Source of the DNA: Nitrospirota bacterium
GTDB lineage: Bacteria; Nitrospirota; Thermodesulfovibrionia; Thermodesulfovibrionales; Magnetobacteriaceae
Assembly (NCBI GenBank): GCA_015233895.1
Contig: JADFXG010000013.1
Span: forward strand, 1-64,000
Length of the DNA: 64,000 bases
Reading direction: 5' to 3'
Shown: piece by piece, positions 34,985 through 43,317 of the stretch
Layout of the letters: every line of letters starts with the position of its first letter
How positions within the stretch are numbered: the stretch's first letter is position 1
Notes under the pieces: generated by a model
Seen by the model: only the letters and a program-made list of their open reading frames with translations
Databases searched by the model: none
What the model was told of the DNA's origin: nothing
Position numbers and translations under genes: made by a program

Positions 34985-35291
34985 TTGGTATCAGTTAGTG
35001 TTTATTTTGTTTTTCTTTTGCAGATATGTGTGTGCAGCCGGCCTTATGCAGATGTTATTTGGGTGGTTTAGTCCAATTTCGCTAAAATTAAAGTTTGACC
35101 ATAAGAATTTCCATAAATGCACGGATTGCCGCCAATGTGAAAAGGCATGTTTTATGGACGTCAAACCGCGTCTGCCTAAAAAAGACGTCAGTTGCGTTAA
35201 CTGCGGTGAATGTATAACGGCATGTAATAAAGAGTTAGGAGTTAGTAACGGCCTGTTTAGTTTAACGTTTGGCGACGATAAAAAAGATTAA
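34985..35291 (+). pseudogene. 5'-truncated polyferredoxin (NapH/NosR C-terminal type)
   Basis: The last about 100 codons of a membrane-bound 4Fe-4S protein. A helix (LVFILFFFCRYVCAAGLMQM) carries the CxxxC found after the last helix of NapH/CcoG/NosR-like proteins, followed by FHKCTDCRQCEKACFMDV and VNCGECITACNKE, two clusters' worth of cysteines with one irregular spacing. No membrane part or start remains; the reading frame runs back only into the MITE-like element. It appears the element's insertion, or a deletion at its edge, removed the 5' half. It may once have worked with the NO reductase. Confidence 0.75.
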
Positions 35292-37045
35292 CCCATAGCC
35301 CTGTTAATCATTTCCTTAATAAAGGTAAAGCCGCCGTGCCAAAACTGCGCATCTCTCATATCTATCCCTGCCTCTTTCAATATTACATCCGGTGAGGCTG
35401 ACCCCCCGTAAGAGAGGATTTTTATAATTTTGGGAATAAATCCTCTGCCAACCTCCTTAAATCTCTTATACAGAGAAAGAGAGAGCAGCTCTCCAAAACT
35501 ATAAGCATAGCAGTAAAACGGTGTGTGATAGATATGTGGAATGGTTATCCATTCAATCTGAAAATCATCTGAGACATCAACAGAGTCACCAAACTGCTCT
35601 CTGAGAAGTTCCATATAGACGCGGTTTAATTCGTTAACCGGGGCGCCATATTCAATCATTTCGTGAGCGGTTTTTTCAAAAATCACAAAGAAAGCCTGCC
35701 TGAGCACTGTTGCATACATGTCGTCAATGGCAGAGCTTAGGATTAGACGGCGTGTGGCGTCATCTTTTTCCTCTTCAAGCAGCCGCTCTGTAAGCAGCAT
35801 CTCGGAAAACACGGAGGCTGTTTCAGCAAGGGGAAGTGGTGCATGGAAGGTCAGCACCGAGTGCTTTTGCGCTAATAGCGAGTGAACGGCGTGTCCAAGC
35901 TCGTGTGCCAATGTCGCTACCTGACGCGGCTCTCCAGTGTAGTTAAGAAGCACCCAGGGCGTTAGCTCAGGGAGCACTCCGTAACAAAACGCTCCTCCGC
36001 GCTTACCTGTGCGGTCCTCAGAATCAATGTGTTGTTTATCAAAGACACAGCCCGCTAGTTTAGCAAATTCCGGGCTAAAGTCGGCAAAACTTTCCAGCAC
36101 CATTGAAACAGCTTGAGAATAATCAATTTTTTCCTTACTCTCAGCCTTTATAGGAGCATAGAGGTCAAATCGCCGAAGTTTTGGCAGATTAAGCCACTTT
36201 GCTTTTAATTTAAAATAATCATGAAACACGTATGAATCCTCTTTACATACCGAAAGGAGGGTCTCTATAACGTCATCCGGTATGTCGTTTGACTTATTGC
36301 GGACATTTATAGGACTTTTGAATTTCCTTAATCCAATTTGCTCCTTTGCCCAGTCTCTTACTCTGTAAGCGTACATCTGTGAAAGCACTGTTTCATCATT
36401 ACCAAACACTCTGAAAAGCTCCTTATACGCTCTTTCACGAATCTCCGGGCGCATGTCTCTGACATAAACCATCAGGCCATCACGGGTGTTGTGCGTTGTC
36501 TTACCATCCACATCAATCACAAAGTCGTACTTGCTTGTAAACATGTCGTAGAGGGTTAACAAAGCGCCTGAGCCGTTTGTGTCTTTTATGTTGATTATTT
36601 TTTCCTCAGGCTCAGTAAGTGTATGCTCTTTGAACTGCCTCAGTCTTTCAAGATAATATTTCAGATTGCCGGAGGAATCTAAAAGCCGCTCCGATTCCTC
36701 ATCGGTGAGTGATTTCCACCACAGACTGAAAAACAGTATCCGGTTTTGCATATCAGTCAGGAAATTCTCAACATTTCCCATGATGGCAAGAGCCTCTGTA
36801 TCCTGAGTATCCTCGGAGAATCTGAGAACACTGTAAGCGGTTATTTTTCCGGCAACAGTTGCAAAATTCTCTGTTAATGTCAGAATTTCCCGGAAAGCTC
36901 CGACATTCATATCAGCTTTAAGCGTGTTTCTTTTTGACTCAATCTGAGCCACACAGTTCTCTATTTCTATAAAAACCTTTTGGACTTCTTTATCGGATGG
37001 TAAAAGCTCAGTCAAATCCCACCGGCTCTTTTGATATTGTTGCAC
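35288..37045 (-). CDS. pepF: Oligoendopeptidase F
   Basis: A 585-residue M3-family zinc metallopeptidase that degrades short peptides in the cytoplasm. The zinc motif is TLAHELGHAVHS (HExxH, about residues 382-386), and the downstream third ligand lies in AETASVFSEMLL. IYHTPFYCYAYSFGELLSLSLY near the C-terminus is a typical M3B substrate-site segment. Length is normal for the family. Its 3' end overlaps the polyferredoxin relic by four bases in the opposite orientation, so the element insertions next door did not damage it. Confidence 0.94.
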   Translation of the reverse strand: MQQYQKSRWDLTELLPSDKEVQKVFIEIENCVAQIESKRNTLKADMNVGAFREILTLTENFATVAGKITAYSVLRFSEDTQDTEALAIMGNVENFLTDMQNRILFFSLWWKSLTDEESERLLDSSGNLKYYLERLRQFKEHTLTEPEEKIINIKDTNGSGALLTLYDMFTSKYDFVIDVDGKTTHNTRDGLMVYVRDMRPEIRERAYKELFRVFGNDETVLSQMYAYRVRDWAKEQIGLRKFKSPINVRNKSNDIPDDVIETLLSVCKEDSYVFHDYFKLKAKWLNLPKLRRFDLYAPIKAESKEKIDYSQAVSMVLESFADFSPEFAKLAGCVFDKQHIDSEDRTGKRGGAFCYGVLPELTPWVLLNYTGEPRQVATLAHELGHAVHSLLAQKHSVLTFHAPLPLAETASVFSEMLLTERLLEEEKDDATRRLILSSAIDDMYATVLRQAFFVIFEKTAHEMIEYGAPVNELNRVYMELLREQFGDSVDVSDDFQIEWITIPHIYHTPFYCYAYSFGELLSLSLYKRFKEVGRGFIPKIIKILSYGGSASPDVILKEAGIDMRDAQFWHGGFTFIKEMINRAMG

Positions 37046-37189
37046 TGCCAGATACCTCCTCAGTAATCAATATTCGCACTGCTTGTATTATATACCTTTT
37101 AACATTTTAATACGAGGTGATGAAAGTTACTGCAAAGTTAAGAATGATATTGTACAGTAAAGTGTACATTCCATCTAAACCTTCCTCTC

Positions 37190-37219
37190 AGGCCCTGACG
37201 TAGTTAGGGCCTTTTTTTT
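37190..37219 (+). terminator. Rho-independent terminator
   Basis: AGGCCCT (37190-37196) and AGGGCCT (37206-37212) form a stem followed by a run of eight T. It points rightward although no annotated plus-strand gene ends before it, so it ends some short transcript from the pepF upstream region, or insulates the next operon. Confidence 0.75.
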
Positions 37220-37254
37220 GCAGTCTTCCGGATTTTTGGAGGATGAAAATATTA

Positions 37255-37283
37255 TTGACAACATAAATAAAATAATGTTATAG
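37255..37283 (+). promoter_or_regulatory. Sigma70-like promoter of the YtxH operon
   Basis: TTGACA (37255-37260), a 17-base spacer and TTATAG (37278-37283). It is just after a terminator and about 95 bases before the first gene at 37380. Confidence 0.65.
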
Positions 37284-37379
37284 TTTTTTACAGTTATAGG
37301 TGGCTGGGGTTTGCGTAATAGGCATCCGTGATTGAATGGAAAATGTCTGGGTTAAAATCTGTAAAAGCGGAGGGCAGTT

Positions 37380-37676
37380 ATGGTTACACATGAGGCAGGG
37401 CATAACGTAAAAAGATATGTGTTTTTAGGTTCGTTTCTGGGCGGACTGATAGGGGCAACGGCAGCTCTGTTACTTGTGCCGCAAAGTCCTGAGGACAGAA
37501 AAAAGACCCTTACCGATATTCAAAGAGATTTGTTTAATCCGATAAAAAACAAGTTTAACGAGCTGGTGGAACACGTTGGTGATACGCTTATAAAGGCAAT
37601 TGATGACGCCGCTAAGAATGCTGTGGAAAATGTAACTGACAGCACAGTTGACAGTATTGATGATATTGATGACTAA
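37380..37676 (+). CDS. YtxH-domain membrane-associated protein 1
   Basis: A 98-residue protein with one glycine/alanine-rich transmembrane segment (FLGSFLGGLIGATAALLLVPQS, positions about 16-37), the YtxH hallmark of a helix ending in a PQS/T motif and then a charged amphipathic tail, here ending in Asp-rich sequence. YtxH proteins are linked to general stress or envelope in Firmicutes; the role here is unknown. It begins a three-gene set with two related small membrane proteins. Confidence 0.75.
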   Translation: MVTHEAGHNVKRYVFLGSFLGGLIGATAALLLVPQSPEDRKKTLTDIQRDLFNPIKNKFNELVEHVGDTLIKAIDDAAKNAVENVTDSTVDSIDDIDD

Positions 37677-37702
37677 ATTAATTTCTGGTAAGGGGTGAGT
37701 GT

Positions 37703-38116
37703 ATGGATATGAAGCTCTTTTTATTGCTTTGTTTTGTGCTGCTTGCCGTGTTAGTACCGTTTTTAGTTCATATACTGATTCAAATCAGCCGAATGATAGG
37801 TTCACTGACAGGATTAATAAAAACCACGGATACATCTCTTTCCAACCTGATGTCTGAGGTCACTCTAACTGTTAAAATAGCAAACAATATAGTTAAAACA
37901 ATAGATGAGGTCATAGCCGGATTCAGAGAGTTTGTTGGTGCACTCAAGGAATTAGGAGAGGGTGCCAGGAAACTATCCGGTGCACTTAAGGACTCGGTCG
38001 GATATATTGTTAATCTGATGTCCCAAACATCCGGCCTGTTCGCTTTATTAAAAAAAGCAATAGAAATGTTAATGAAAGGAATAAAGAAAAAAGGAGGTCA
38101 AAATGAGCAAGAATGA
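37703..38116 (+). CDS. DUF948-like small membrane protein
   Basis: A 137-residue protein with one N-terminal membrane helix (LFLLLCFVLLAVLVPFLVHIL) and a long amphipathic helix after it (about residues 30-130) without polar catalytic residues. It resembles YtxG/DUF948 proteins, which are commonly encoded next to YtxH. It lies between two YtxH genes and overlaps the second by 14 bases. AGGGGTGAG precedes the ATG. Confidence 0.7.
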   Translation: MDMKLFLLLCFVLLAVLVPFLVHILIQISRMIGSLTGLIKTTDTSLSNLMSEVTLTVKIANNIVKTIDEVIAGFREFVGALKELGEGARKLSGALKDSVGYIVNLMSQTSGLFALLKKAIEMLMKGIKKKGGQNEQE

Positions 38117-38528
38117 GGAAAATAAGGGGGTTTCATCTGCTTTTATAGCAGTAGCAACGGTGCTTGGCAGCATGGCGGGCGCTTTGTTAGGTCTTGTGGT
38201 TGCCCCTCAGACGGGTAAACAGACGAGAGAGAAAATTAAGGAAACCTACTCTGGTATGGTTGATAGCATCAACACGGTTGTTAAGAAGGTTGATGGTACA
38301 CTGCCGGGTGTGCTGGAAAAATTTAGAACAGAGCTTAAAGAAGTCCCTGAGCAGTTGAAAAGCGATATAATAATGCTGTCTAAGGAGGCTGAGGGTAAGA
38401 TGAATGAAGCCGTTGAAATGGGTAGTACAATAATAAGCGGTTTTAAAAACACTATTTCCTCTACTTTGGATGATGGTAAAAAAGTTATTGCTGCTAAATT
38501 TGACAATGATGAAAAAAAAAAGGATTAG
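38103..38528 (+). CDS. YtxH-domain protein 2, possibly shortened at an A10 run
   Basis: As read, 141 residues: a glycine-rich membrane segment (VLGSMAGALLGLVVAPQTGKQTR, positions about 19-41) then an amphipathic tail ending DNDEKKKD at 38528. The end lies on a run of ten A (38512-38521). If the run were eleven A, the frame would continue for 27 more codons to a stop at 38608, adding a basic tail with KRRGRKKKK, a type of tail seen in such proteins. So the stop may reflect slippage or a sequence error. GGAGG precedes the ATG, which overlaps the previous gene. Confidence 0.75.
   Translation: MSKNEENKGVSSAFIAVATVLGSMAGALLGLVVAPQTGKQTREKIKETYSGMVDSINTVVKKVDGTLPGVLEKFRTELKEVPEQLKSDIIMLSKEAEGKMNEAVEMGSTIISGFKNTISSTLDDGKKVIAAKFDNDEKKKD
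38512..38521 (+). repeat. A10 homopolymer at the end of the YtxH gene
   Basis: Ten consecutive A. One additional A would join the gene to a 27-codon basic extension ending at 38608. Runs of nine or more A are known sites of replication or transcription slippage, and also of sequencing error. Confidence 0.6.
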
Positions 38529-38730
38529 CCTCTGATACCACAAACAAGGAAACTGTAGTGAAGAGAAGGGGCCGCAAAAAGAAAAAAAACGAAACAGCGT
38601 TAGAGTAAACTTAGTTTCGATTTAGAGTCAAGCTTTTTTAAGTGATATCAATTCGTATTCGCAGATGGAGGTTAATAAGTGACGGGCGTTTTTGCCCATG
38701 GTAAAAGGTTTGCCTCACATAACCCCTTTA

Positions 38731-39744
38731 ATGTTAAACACATCCGATTTCAACTACGACTTGCCAGTGCAGCTAATAGCTATGCGGCCAGCTGCTAAGA
38801 GACAGAAATCCCGCCTTATGGTGTTAAAAAAAGACGGCGCAATCAAACATAACTTATTTGAAAAGATACCGGATTATTTTAACTCCGGCGATATGCTGAT
38901 TCTTAATGAAACAAAAGTAGTTCCGGCAAGACTAATCGGTAAAACTCAGTACGGCAAGACTTTGGATATTCTTATAACCGGAAAATCCTCCGGAGACCGT
39001 TATGGCATACTTTCAAGAGGAAAATACAGCGGTATACTGCACTTTGAAGGCGGTTTTACGTGCCGGGTTTATGAGGGCAAAGAGGCAGAGTTTCAAAGCC
39101 CTGAAATCCTTAAAGAACTAATTTCTAAAAACGGCCTTATGCCCCTGCCCCCCTATATCAACCGCTTGCCAGAAGACTCAGACAGAGAGCGCTACCAGTG
39201 TGTTTACGCAAAACACGAGGGCTCAATAGCTGCACCAACTGCAGGACTTCATTTCACTGATGAGTTACTTGCAGACATCAAAACCAAAGGCATAACCATC
39301 CGTGCCGTAACTCATCACGTGGGAACTGGTACTTTCAGGCCTGTGAAAACTGAATTTGTTGAGGCACACAGGATGGATGAGGAGTCATTTGAGATGGACT
39401 CATTGCTGACAGATGATATAATTGGTGTGAAAGCCAACGGCGGCAGGGTTATCTATGTGGGAACCACAGTAACCAGAGCAGTTGAAAGCGTATTGTCAGG
39501 GACTTATGAAGCAGATGTCTCAACAGATGGAAAACTTAGAGGGAGAACCTCATTTTTTATTTACCCCGGCTATGTGTTTAAAGGAGCGGATGCGATAATT
39601 ACAAATTTTCATCTGCCGCGCTCTACTCCGCTTTTTCTTGTCAGCGCTTTTATCGGCAAAGATAATGTGCTAAACGCTTATAACGAGGCAATTAGTGCAG
39701 GATATAGATTTTTTTCATATGGTGATGCTATGCTATTATTATGA
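38731..39744 (+). CDS. queA: tRNA preQ1(34) S-adenosylmethionine ribosyltransferase-isomerase
   Basis: About 337 residues. It converts preQ1-tRNA to epoxyqueuosine-tRNA using the ribosyl part of SAM. Motifs: TSDFNYDLPVQLIAMRPAAKR at the N-terminus, MLILNETKVVPARL, EGSIAAPTAGLHFT (about residues 165-178), ITIRAVTHHVGTGTFRPVKTE and ITNFHLPRSTPLFLVSAFIG. The open frame extends upstream to a TTG at 38692, but the family N-terminus matches ATG 38731. A short GTG ORF at 38679, with GGAGG at the right distance, overlaps in another frame. The stop overlaps the SPOR gene by four bases. Confidence 0.93.
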   Translation: MLNTSDFNYDLPVQLIAMRPAAKRQKSRLMVLKKDGAIKHNLFEKIPDYFNSGDMLILNETKVVPARLIGKTQYGKTLDILITGKSSGDRYGILSRGKYSGILHFEGGFTCRVYEGKEAEFQSPEILKELISKNGLMPLPPYINRLPEDSDRERYQCVYAKHEGSIAAPTAGLHFTDELLADIKTKGITIRAVTHHVGTGTFRPVKTEFVEAHRMDEESFEMDSLLTDDIIGVKANGGRVIYVGTTVTRAVESVLSGTYEADVSTDGKLRGRTSFFIYPGYVFKGADAIITNFHLPRSTPLFLVSAFIGKDNVLNAYNEAISAGYRFFSYGDAMLLL

Positions 39745-40496
39745 AGTTAGGTTTTTTTGGTAAATTCGATTACAACTTCATAGAGGGAAAGGGGCTATTG
39801 ATAGCTATAATTATTTCTTTTTCATCAATCAGTTTCATAATAGGTTTTTTTGCCGGCAAGAAGTTCTCTGGTGGTGAGATACCGCAGTCAGCTAAGAAGA
39901 TAGGCGGATTTGTAGTTACAGAGGTTAAGACGATTAAAGAGGAAACAGCGCACACTGTAGCAACACCCACCCCTGATATAACCACAGAACAGGAGCGCCC
40001 GGCACCAGAGACTACAAAACACCAGCAACAACAGCAAAAAATAGCCGGCTTAACTGAAACTCCACATGCCATCGAGGAAACCTATACAGAGCCCGTGGCA
40101 GAAGTACATGAGCCCTCACCAAAACCCCAACGGCAAGTCCATCAGACGCCCAGGCAGGAACAAAAACCAGAGCCAAAAGCAGCAGTGAAAAAAACTGCGC
40201 AGCCAAAGGTAAAACCAGTTCCGGAAAAGCTGTTAAAGCAGCCTGAGGCAGCACACGGACAGAGGTATTTCATACAGGTTGGTGCTTTTAAAAATGTACT
40301 GGAAGCTGAAAAAGTACAGGAAGACCTAAAGAGAAAAGGTTTTAGTGCAAACATACTAAAAACTCCAATAAAAGACGGTGTCACTTTATTTAAGGTACGG
40401 GTAGGCGACTACAGTTCGCAGACGGAGGCTAATGCAGTCTTAGGACGGCTCAGCAAAAAAGGCTTCAAAGCCTTCATAAGAGGTGAACCACGATAA
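39741..40496 (+). CDS. SPOR-domain membrane protein
   Basis: A 251-residue bitopic protein. One transmembrane helix (about residues 20-38, ending in FFAGKKF), a long Pro/Glu/Gln-rich linker (about 65-175) and a C-terminal SPOR domain (about 178-250: RYFIQVGAFKNVLEAEKVQEDL, FKVRVGDYSSQTEANAVL). SPOR domains bind denuded peptidoglycan at the septum, so a division or wall role is likely. The ATG overlaps the queA stop. Confidence 0.88.
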   Translation: MKLGFFGKFDYNFIEGKGLLIAIIISFSSISFIIGFFAGKKFSGGEIPQSAKKIGGFVVTEVKTIKEETAHTVATPTPDITTEQERPAPETTKHQQQQQKIAGLTETPHAIEETYTEPVAEVHEPSPKPQRQVHQTPRQEQKPEPKAAVKKTAQPKVKPVPEKLLKQPEAAHGQRYFIQVGAFKNVLEAEKVQEDLKRKGFSANILKTPIKDGVTLFKVRVGDYSSQTEANAVLGRLSKKGFKAFIRGEPR

Positions 40497-40528
40497 CCGT
40501 ACAACTTAGCGCTGAATCGGAAAAAGAC

Positions 40529-41434
40529 ATGAATGTACTAAACGGGGCAGTATCGGGAGCGTTCAAGTTGATACAAGACTCTCTTGGGGTTGTGATAAGC
40601 CTAAGAGGCAGCACTGTCATCATTGACAGTGACGATATTGAGAAAGCAAAAATTGCTGAAAAACTTGTTCTTGATATTTATGATCTGAAGCGTGAGGGGC
40701 CTAATCTAAAAACAAATGACATAATACAGGCTGTTATGAATCTAAACACAAATGGAGGCAGCCTGAAAAATATAATAATTCCTGTCCCTTCAAAGATAAA
40801 ATACGTTATTCCCAAAACTGAAACCCAAAGAAAGTACGTGGAGGCAATCAAACACAATGACATAGTGGTGGGAATAGGTCCGGCAGGGACCGGGAAAACG
40901 TATCTTGCAGTAGCAATGGCCGTGGCAGCGTATATGAAAAAAGAGGTTAGCAGGATAATTCTGGCAAGGCCTGCTGTTGAGGCTGGAGAGAAGCTGGGTT
41001 TTCTTCCCGGTGATATACACGAAAAAATTAATCCGTACCTCAGACCCCTCTATGACGCCCTGTTTGACATGATGGACGCCGACAGGGTATCATTGCTGAT
41101 TGAGCGCGGGGTGCTTGAAATAGCGCCGCTTGCGTATATGCGGGGGAGAACTCTGCGGGATGCTTTTATTATACTTGATGAGGCACAGAATACGACATCT
41201 GAACAGATGAAAATGTATCTGACAAGACTGGGTCCTGAGTCAAGAACGGTTATAACCGGGGATGTGACTCAGGTGGATTTACCCCGTGAGAGGGTCTCCG
41301 GCCTGGTTGAAATAGAGACTATTTTACGAGGCATTGACGGCATAGAATTTGTTTATTTCAACGAAAAGGACGTTGTCAGGCATCGGCTGGTAAAGGAAAT
41401 CATAAAAGCTTATGAGAAGCATGAAAATCATTGA
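40529..41434 (+). CDS. PhoH-like ATPase
   Basis: A 301-residue P-loop protein. The N-terminal KH-like segment (about 20-60) precedes the ATPase with TQRKYVEAIKHNDIVVGIGPAGTGKTYLAVA (Walker A about residues 114-122), ARPAVEAGEKLGFLPGD, and Walker B FIILDEAQNTT (about 216-226). This is the PhoH2-free YbeZ/PhoH class, usually beside ybeY and linked to ribosome quality control or phosphate stress. Its last codons overlap the start of the HD-domain gene by 23 bases. Confidence 0.92.
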   Translation: MNVLNGAVSGAFKLIQDSLGVVISLRGSTVIIDSDDIEKAKIAEKLVLDIYDLKREGPNLKTNDIIQAVMNLNTNGGSLKNIIIPVPSKIKYVIPKTETQRKYVEAIKHNDIVVGIGPAGTGKTYLAVAMAVAAYMKKEVSRIILARPAVEAGEKLGFLPGDIHEKINPYLRPLYDALFDMMDADRVSLLIERGVLEIAPLAYMRGRTLRDAFIILDEAQNTTSEQMKMYLTRLGPESRTVITGDVTQVDLPRERVSGLVEIETILRGIDGIEFVYFNEKDVVRHRLVKEIIKAYEKHENH

Positions 41435-42980
41435 CATTAAACATAAAAAACTGTTACTAAGCGGTACAACTGTCAGTAATTCGGTTTTTTTAGCTGTACT
41501 TTCCTTATTAATTTCTCTTTTAATCAGTAAAGCATTCGTTCTTGAGCATTTTATCGGGGTCTTTTTTATAACTGCCATAAGCCTTTCAATATTGTTTGTA
41601 GATATTTTCCGCTATAAGCCGTCATATCTAAAACAGCGTAAAATGCTTATTTTATTGGGAATAATGTTTTTTATGACTATGGTTTTTAGCAGGGCAACCG
41701 AGTATGTGCTTTTCACCTTCGTTAAGGGCTTTGGCATACCGGAGCTAAAATCCCTGACCTATGGAATACCGGTACACTCTGGGGCTATGCTGGTTGCCTT
41801 AATGTTTGATTCGCACACGGCCATAGTGTTTGCATTTGTGATGAGCATAATATCTGGCATTTGGCAGCAAGACCCGTACTACACATTTTACGTGTTTGCG
41901 GGGAGCATCGTTGCGGCTTTCAGTGTTATACGGTGTAAGAGGCGCACTGATTTATTGCGCGGCGGGTTATACATAAGTGCTGTAAATGTTGTCACTGCAG
42001 CAATTGTAGCTTTCCTAAGCGCCGGAGATGACATATTTCAGTCCTTTCATTCTCTGATTTTTGCCGCCACAACTGGTATCACCATATCGGCATACGTATC
42101 AATTGTTCTACCCACTTTTGAGTATCTGTTTAAGATTACCACAGACATAACTTTGATAGAGCTTCTGGATTTAAACCAGCCGCTTATGAAAAACCTGATG
42201 ATAAATGCCCCCGGCACGTATCATCACAGCGTGATTGTGGGAAACCTTGTTGAGGCTGCCTCAGAGCAAATAGGGGTCAACCCGCTTTTGGCAAGAGTCA
42301 CAGCTTATTACCACGACATAGGCAAGATAAAGATGCCGGACTACTTTGTCGAAAACCAGTCAAGCGCCATAAGTAAACACGAAAAACTCACTCCTCATAT
42401 GAGCAGCATGATACTGATTTCTCATGTTAAAGAGGGACTTGAACTGGCCGATGAGTATAAGCTGCCAGAGCCTGTAAAAGACATTATAACGCAACACCAC
42501 GGCACTAACATCATAATGTACTTTTATCAGAAAGCTAAAGAAGAACAGGCGGAGCCACCGGATGAGGAGGATTACAGATACCCCGGGCCAAAACCACAAA
42601 CCAGAGTGGCAGCCCTTGTAATGATAGCTGACGCAGTGGAGGCAGCCTCAAGAGTGATTAAAGAGCCAACACCTGCAAGGGTTTCAGGGCTTGTTGATAA
42701 AATTATTAATAACGTGCTGCTGGATGGCCAGTTGAATGAGTGTGATCTGACTCTTAAAAATATAAATGTTATCAAGGAGCGTTTTACATATATTCTTCTG
42801 GGTATTCTTCATAAGAGAATAGAGTATCCGGGGTTTGATTTCAATAAACCAACGTTTGGGGAGGGTGAGAAAGATAAGGGTCTCGATAAGGAATCTCAGC
42901 AAAAAGATAAAGACAGACACAGTGGCGATAAAACGCCGCCTCAAACTGGCGCTAAGGTACTTGAATTTAAAAAGGGCTGA
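41412..42980 (+). CDS. 7TM-HD phosphodiesterase (PgpH/YqfF type) without extracellular domain
   Basis: A 522-residue membrane protein with seven or so hydrophobic helices (about 20-250), then an HD domain with YHHSVIVGNLVEAAS (about 271-285), YYHDIGKIKMPDYF (HD, about 302-315) and QHHGTNIIMYFY. In Firmicutes this family hydrolyses c-di-AMP. The large N-terminal extracellular domain of the usual about 700-residue form is missing. The C-terminal 40 residues are Lys/Asp/Gln-rich and overlap ybeY in another frame. Start at 41412 or ATG 41421. Confidence 0.88.
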   Translation: MRSMKIIDIKHKKLLLSGTTVSNSVFLAVLSLLISLLISKAFVLEHFIGVFFITAISLSILFVDIFRYKPSYLKQRKMLILLGIMFFMTMVFSRATEYVLFTFVKGFGIPELKSLTYGIPVHSGAMLVALMFDSHTAIVFAFVMSIISGIWQQDPYYTFYVFAGSIVAAFSVIRCKRRTDLLRGGLYISAVNVVTAAIVAFLSAGDDIFQSFHSLIFAATTGITISAYVSIVLPTFEYLFKITTDITLIELLDLNQPLMKNLMINAPGTYHHSVIVGNLVEAASEQIGVNPLLARVTAYYHDIGKIKMPDYFVENQSSAISKHEKLTPHMSSMILISHVKEGLELADEYKLPEPVKDIITQHHGTNIIMYFYQKAKEEQAEPPDEEDYRYPGPKPQTRVAALVMIADAVEAASRVIKEPTPARVSGLVDKIINNVLLDGQLNECDLTLKNINVIKERFTYILLGILHKRIEYPGFDFNKPTFGEGEKDKGLDKESQQKDKDRHSGDKTPPQTGAKVLEFKKG

Positions 42981-43317
42981 GCTTGACGTATTATTTGTCG
43001 GCAGCCGCAGGATGAAAATTATGAACAACCGGTACAGGGCGGAAAATACTGCCACCGATGTGTTGTCCTTTCCACAGTATAATTCATTGAAAGAGCTGCC
43101 CGGTGATATGGACTATCTGTTGGGCGATATTGTTGTAAACATAGAACATCCCTCACTGGATGCAGCCCATGATCATATAGACCGGCTGTTAGTTCACGGG
43201 CTTTTGCATCTGGCAGGGTATGACCATGAAAAAAGCCCCAGAATGGCTGCAAAGATGTTTAAAAAAGAAGAGGAAGTGCTCAGTGCCGTTAAGAAGATGG
43301 CTGGAGAGTGCCAATAA
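42865..43317 (+). CDS. ybeY: Endoribonuclease/rRNA maturation factor YbeY
   Basis: About 150 residues. The zinc-binding motif HGLLHLAGYDHE (Hxx-H-xxxxx-H, about residues 117-128) and FVGSRRMKIMNNRYRAENTATDVLSFP (positions about 44-70) identify YbeY, which processes 16S rRNA ends. The open frame extends back to TTG 42835; GTG 42865 fits the family's N-terminus (IRVSIRN). Either way the first 110-140 bases lie inside the end of the HD-domain gene in another frame. It is next to phoH as usual, and its end overlaps the dgkA/PAP2 gene. Confidence 0.9.
   Translation: MRKIRVSIRNLSKKIKTDTVAIKRRLKLALRYLNLKRAELDVLFVGSRRMKIMNNRYRAENTATDVLSFPQYNSLKELPGDMDYLLGDIVVNIEHPSLDAAHDHIDRLLVHGLLHLAGYDHEKSPRMAAKMFKKEEEVLSAVKKMAGECQ

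Larger units (their letters stand above)
37046..37379. other. Intergenic region with possible small transcript
   Basis: A 334-base gap between divergent genes. A 28-codon ORF (37120-37203, ATG just after GAGGTG) ends inside a strong plus-strand terminator (37190-37219), with a TGTACA/TGTACA pair at 37151-37168. A short RNA or leader peptide transcript from about 37095 is possible; no convincing promoter for it is seen. The promoter of the next operon follows at 37255. Confidence 0.35.
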
